The notes under the pieces: generated by a model
Seen by the model: the letters and a program-made list of their open reading frames with translations, nothing else
Database searches by the model: none
What the model was told of the DNA's origin: nothing
Assembly: GCA_934463425.1 (NCBI GenBank)
Contig: CAKSJP010000023.1
Span: 1 to 27,902 of the forward strand
DNA: 27,902 nucleotides
Direction of reading: 5' to 3'
From: an uncultured Ruminococcus sp.
Lineage (GTDB): Bacteria; Bacillota; Clostridia; Oscillospirales; Ruminococcaceae
Part shown: piece by piece, positions 24,954-27,902 of the stretch
Layout of the letters: every line of letters begins with the position of its first letter
Numbering within the stretch: position 1 is the first letter of the stretch
Translations under genes and position numbers: made by a program

Positions 24954-25107
24954 AGTAGAATATCGCGTACCAAAAACAAAAATTCCCCGGAGGGGGGAAC
25001 AGGCGGCTGCCGCCGCCGTAAGACTGCCCTTTTTTCTCCGCTTTATCGGGGGGAAGGGCTCAGCGGCGAGCACGCCGCGGGTAAGGCTCAGCAGCGAGCA
25101 CGCTGCT
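24954..25107 (+). repeat. Family-B repeat module upstream of mnmG
   Basis: Almost identical to the copy at 24684 up to its AGCA hairpin (25063-25078), then a second terminal hairpin GCAGCG-AGCA-CGCTGC (25091-25106). The ribosome-binding site of mnmG starts about 10 bp later. Confidence 0.8.
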
Positions 25108-25128
25108 ATAAAATTTGAGGTGATACCT

Positions 25129-27012
25129 ATGGAATATTATCATATGGGAACTTATGATGTCGCCGTGGTCGGCGCAGGCCATGCCGGCGTAGAGGCTGCT
25201 CTTGCCGCCGCACGCCTGGGCTGCCGCACGGTGCTGTTTACAATTTCTCTCGACCAGATCGCCAATATGCCCTGCAATCCGTCCATCGGCGGTACGGCAA
25301 AAGGACATCTCGTCCGGGAGATCGACGCCCTCGGCGGCGAAATGGGAAAGGCGGCAGATGTCTGCTTTCTCCAGAGCCGCATGCTGAATCGGGGCAAGGG
25401 CCCGGCAGTCCACAGCCTTCGGGTGCAGGCAGACCGGGTGCAGTATCATAACTACATGAAACAGGTCTGTGAAAAGACACCGCTCCTGGAGATCAAACAG
25501 GCGGAGATCGCCGAGATCCAGACCGAAAGCGGCAGAGTTACCGGCGTGGTCACTTCCCTTGGCGCACAGTATACCGTCTCCGCCGCAGTGATCGCCACCG
25601 GAACGTATCTCAACGGCAGGATCCATGTGGGACAGGTCTCCTATGAGAGCGGCCCGGATGCGGCATTGCCCAGCCGTCCTCTGGGAAAAAATCTCCAGGA
25701 ACTGGGACTGCGGATGCGCCGCTTTAAAACCGGAACGCCCTGCCGTGTCCACCGCCGGAGCATCGACTTCGACGCTATGGAGCGCCAGGACGGCGACGAC
25801 CATATCGTGCCGTTTTCCTTTGGCTCTGACCCGTCCCGGATGCACAACCAGGTGTCCTGCTACATCACCTATACCAACGAAGAGACTCACCGGATCATCC
25901 GGGAAAATCTCCACCGTTCCCCTTTGTTTTCGGGACAGATCGAGGGTGTCGGCCCGCGGTATTGTCCGTCCATTGAGACAAAGATCGTCCGCTTTTCCGA
26001 CAAACCCCGGCATCAGCTTTTCGTAGAGCCTATGGGCATGCAGACAGAGGAATACTATTTGCAGGGCATGTCCTCTTCCCTGCCGGAGGATGTCCAGCTG
26101 GCATTTCTCCGCACCATCCGGGGCCTGGAGCATGTGGAGATCATGCGCCCGGCGTATGCCATCGAGTACGACTGCGTAGACCCCACAGAGCTTCGGGCAT
26201 CCCTGGAGAGCAAGAAGATCGCCGGGCTGTTCGGGGCAGGCCAGTTCAACGGCAGCTCCGGCTATGAAGAAGCCGCCGCGCAAGGTCTGGTGGCAGGCAT
26301 TAACGCGGCACTGGCAGTGCAGGGAAAGCCGGCATTTGTCATGGATCGGGCACAGTCCTATATTGGCACACTGGTGGACGATCTGGTGACAAAGGGCTGT
26401 GAAGATCCCTACCGCATGATGACCTCCCGGAGCGAATACCGCCTGATCCTGCGCCAGGACAACGCCGATCAGCGGCTGATGCCTCTGGGACATGCGCTGG
26501 GGCTGGTGTCCGAGGAGCGCTATCAGCACATGCTGGAAAAATACCAGTTGGTGGCGCAGGAAAAAAAGCGGGTGGAAAAAACAAATATTGCGCCCTCGCC
26601 GGAGATCAACGCCTTTTTGGAATCCCACGGTACAGCGCCTTTGGCTACCGGATGCAAGGCGGCAGATCTGATCCGCCGTCCGCAGCTGGACTATGGCAGT
26701 ATCGCGCCCTTTGATGAGACCCGTCCGGCACTGGATCCGGTCATCGGAGAGCAGGTGGAGATTCAGATCAAATATGACGGCTATATTCAAAAGCAAATGG
26801 CACAGATCGACCGCATGCGGAAGCTGGAAAACCGCAGTCTGCCGGAGGATCTGGACTATACCACCGTGCGCGGACTGCGCCTGGAGGCAGCGGAGAAGCT
26901 GAATGCGCACCGTCCCCAGAATCTGGGACAGGCGAGCCGAATCTCCGGGGTTTCTCCGGCGGATATTTCCGTGCTGATGGTGTGGGATGCCGCAAAGGAG
27001 GAACAGGCATGA
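25129..27012 (+). CDS. mnmG: tRNA uridine-5-carboxymethylaminomethyl modification enzyme MnmG
   Basis: 627 residues; FAD-dependent partner of MnmE in wobble-uridine modification. The dinucleotide-binding motif is [19 protein letters not shown] (13-31), followed by [20 protein letters not shown] (48-67) and [16 protein letters not shown] with [15 protein letters not shown] at the C-terminus. ATG 25129 is chosen over GTG 25120, which overlaps the ribosome-binding site GAGGTG (25117-25122). It overlaps rsmG by 4 bp (ATGA). A family-B repeat makes up its immediate upstream region; it follows mnmE after 580 bp of repeat-laden DNA instead of the usual short gap. Confidence 0.97.
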   Translation: MEYYHMGTYDVAVVGAGHAGVEAALAAARLGCRTVLFTISLDQIANMPCNPSIGGTAKGHLVREIDALGGEMGKAADVCFLQSRMLNRGKGPAVHSLRVQADRVQYHNYMKQVCEKTPLLEIKQAEIAEIQTESGRVTGVVTSLGAQYTVSAAVIATGTYLNGRIHVGQVSYESGPDAALPSRPLGKNLQELGLRMRRFKTGTPCRVHRRSIDFDAMERQDGDDHIVPFSFGSDPSRMHNQVSCYITYTNEETHRIIRENLHRSPLFSGQIEGVGPRYCPSIETKIVRFSDKPRHQLFVEPMGMQTEEYYLQGMSSSLPEDVQLAFLRTIRGLEHVEIMRPAYAIEYDCVDPTELRASLESKKIAGLFGAGQFNGSSGYEEAAAQGLVAGINAALAVQGKPAFVMDRAQSYIGTLVDDLVTKGCEDPYRMMTSRSEYRLILRQDNADQRLMPLGHALGLVSEERYQHMLEKYQLVAQEKKRVEKTNIAPSPEINAFLESHGTAPLATGCKAADLIRRPQLDYGSIAPFDETRPALDPVIGEQVEIQIKYDGYIQKQMAQIDRMRKLENRSLPEDLDYTTVRGLRLEAAEKLNAHRPQNLGQASRISGVSPADISVLMVWDAAKEEQA

Positions 27013-27719
27013 TGACATATGAAGCGGCAAAAACACTGTTTGCCGGCGCGGAACTGCCGCTGGCGGAGAGCCACTTTGCACAGCTGCAATGCTACTGGAA
27101 GGAACTGGTCGAAGTCAACCAGCACATGAATCTCACCGCCATTACAGAGCCGGCGGAGGTGTGGGAAAAGCATTTTCTGGACAGCGCCATATTGCTGAAG
27201 CTGGTGCAGCTGCCCCTGGGCGCGTCCTGCATCGATGTGGGCACCGGGGCAGGCTTTCCCGGCATGGTACTGGCGATTTTGCGGCCGGATCTACAGGTGA
27301 CGCTGTTGGACAGTCTGCAAAAGCGCGTCGGCTTTTTGGAGCAGACGGCGAAAAAGCTGGGGCTTGCCAACGTGCGCTGCATCCACGCCAGAGCAGAGGA
27401 GGGCGCACAGCAGCCGGAACTGCGGGAGCAGTTTGACATGGCGACTGCCAGAGCCGTGGCGGCGATGCCGGTGCTGACGGAGTATTGTCTGCCCTTTGTC
27501 AAGGCGGGCGGCATATTTGCAGCCATGAAAGGTCCGTCAGAGACCGCAGCGCAGGCAGAGCAGGCGGCAAAGCAGCTGGGCGGAGAGATTGCCGGAGAGG
27601 TGCAGTACGCCCTGCCGACTGCCGGCGCACGGCGCATGATCCAGATCCGGAAGGTGGAAGCTACGCCCAAAAAATATCCGCGCCGGAGCGACAAGATCAA
27701 GAAGCAGCCGTTGGTGTGA
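27009..27719 (+). CDS. rsmG: 16S rRNA (guanine-N7)-methyltransferase RsmG (GidB)
   Basis: 236 residues. It methylates G527 (E. coli numbering) of 16S rRNA using S-adenosylmethionine; loss of function gives low-level streptomycin resistance in other bacteria. NLTAIT (41-46), the SAM-binding loop [17 protein letters not shown] (74-90), ARAVA and the C-terminal [20 protein letters not shown] are typical. ATG 27009 overlaps the mnmG stop; AAGGAGG at 26995-27001 lies inside the mnmG end. The adjacent ATG 27012 is an alternative. In relatives parA/parB often follow; the window ends before that can be checked. Confidence 0.96.
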   Translation: MMTYEAAKTLFAGAELPLAESHFAQLQCYWKELVEVNQHMNLTAITEPAEVWEKHFLDSAILLKLVQLPLGASCIDVGTGAGFPGMVLAILRPDLQVTLLDSLQKRVGFLEQTAKKLGLANVRCIHARAEEGAQQPELREQFDMATARAVAAMPVLTEYCLPFVKAGGIFAAMKGPSETAAQAEQAAKQLGGEIAGEVQYALPTAGARRMIQIRKVEATPKKYPRRSDKIKKQPLV

Positions 27720-27778
27720 GCAGATAAGATAAAAGCAATTGCGCAAATCACGCGCCGTGGCTTCCGGAAAGAGACATC

Positions 27779-27801
27779 GTAGGGGCGAACATGGTTCGCC
27801 C
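27779..27801 (+). repeat. REP-like hairpin, GTAG orientation
   Basis: GTAG (27779-27782) followed by GGGCGAACATGGTTCGCCC (27783-27801), then the linker seen next to family-C right ends. Confidence 0.78.
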
Positions 27802-27827
27802 GTTAACTGCAACCATTCCGGCAACAC

Positions 27828-27902
27828 TGCCCTAGGGAAAACTCCGTGAAACCGTCCGGCGGAATCGCTCGTTCCTCGCTGTCCGCCTGGGGCTGCAAAC
27901 GC
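27828..27902 (-). repeat. Family-C composite repeat, reversed, cut by the window edge
   Basis: TGCCCTAGGGAAAACTCC and CGGCGGAATCGCTCGTTCC are the reverse complement of the right end of the 3102 and 5211 copies. With the REP-like hairpin at 27779 it forms the same C-linker-REP composite as at 3360-3420 and 16910-16968, in opposite orientation. Confidence 0.8.

Noticed and set aside
25060..27081. Long minus-strand reading frame (673 codons) opposite mnmG
   Set aside because: Antisense shadow of mnmG caused by GC-rich codon use; His/Cys/Gln-rich, no recognisable domain. The same applies to the long frames opposite gyrA (8558-10312), gyrB (11585-13333), recF (13167-14465), dnaN (14704-15870), dnaA (17081-18262), spoVAD (3555-4538), yidC (20247-21395) and mnmE (23136-24803).

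Overview
This window is the replication-origin region of a spore-forming, fairly GC-rich Clostridia chromosome, most likely Oscillospirales/Ruminococcaceae-like; genus and species cannot be set from the sequence alone. The evidence is the canonical Firmicute origin gene order, sporulation genes spoVAC, spoVAD and spoVAE, a PPi-type phosphofructokinase, and intergenic DNA crowded with short palindromic repeats. Transcription diverges from about 16-19 kb. dnaA, dnaN, an S4-domain yaaA/rlbA gene, recF, gyrB, a YcxB-like membrane protein gene and gyrA run leftward. rpmH, rnpA, yidD, yidC, jag/khpB, mnmE, mnmG and rsmG run rightward. All of these are co-directional with the expected forks. The B. 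subtilis gene remB/yaaB (DUF370), normally between recF and gyrB, is absent.

Layout. 1-767: repeat mosaic. 868-2082: PPi-PFK (+). 2258-2412: tRNA-Glu and tRNA-Met (-), convergent with pfk. 2586-6355: a scattered spoVA set, with spoVAE and spoVAD on the minus strand and spoVAC on the plus strand, separated by repeats. 6331-7179: membrane-anchored metallophosphoesterase. 7661-15846: gyrA, ycxB-like, gyrB, recF, yaaA and dnaN. 15847-17104: dnaA-dnaN intergenic origin half, with an AT-rich stretch, DnaA-trio-like repeats and a DnaA-box cluster, followed by inserted repeats. 17105-18475: dnaA. 18476-19178: second DnaA-box cluster with the dnaA and rpmH promoters. 19179-22485: rpmH, rnpA, yidD, yidC and jag. 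23184-27719: mnmE, mnmG and rsmG. 27720-27902: repeats running off the window.

The most striking content is non-coding. (1) About 26 REP-like hairpins carry a GTAG foot (read on the appropriate strand), constant loops and stems that change in a compensatory way. Two further module sets behave the same way: one ends in an AGCA-loop hairpin, the other consists of TGTCAC, CCCCCTT and CCTCCTCT hairpins. (2) A composite repeat of about 275 bp occurs in three full copies plus fragments and has an invariant homopurine/homopyrimidine inverted repeat. (3) Six parS-like palindromes surround the origin, five of them just behind stop codons; one is embedded in the pfk terminator hairpin. (4) The spoVA operon is split and inverted, and spoVAD, possibly also spoVAC, has its own sigma-G-like promoter.

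The genes cover initiation and clamp loading target (dnaA, dnaN), repair (recF), supercoiling (gyrA/B), ribosome and RNase P (rpmH, rnpA), membrane insertion (yidC, yidD, jag), tRNA and 16S rRNA modification (mnmE, mnmG, rsmG), glycolysis (pfk) and spore dipicolinate uptake (spoVA). No transposase, prophage gene, CRISPR array or rRNA gene was seen.
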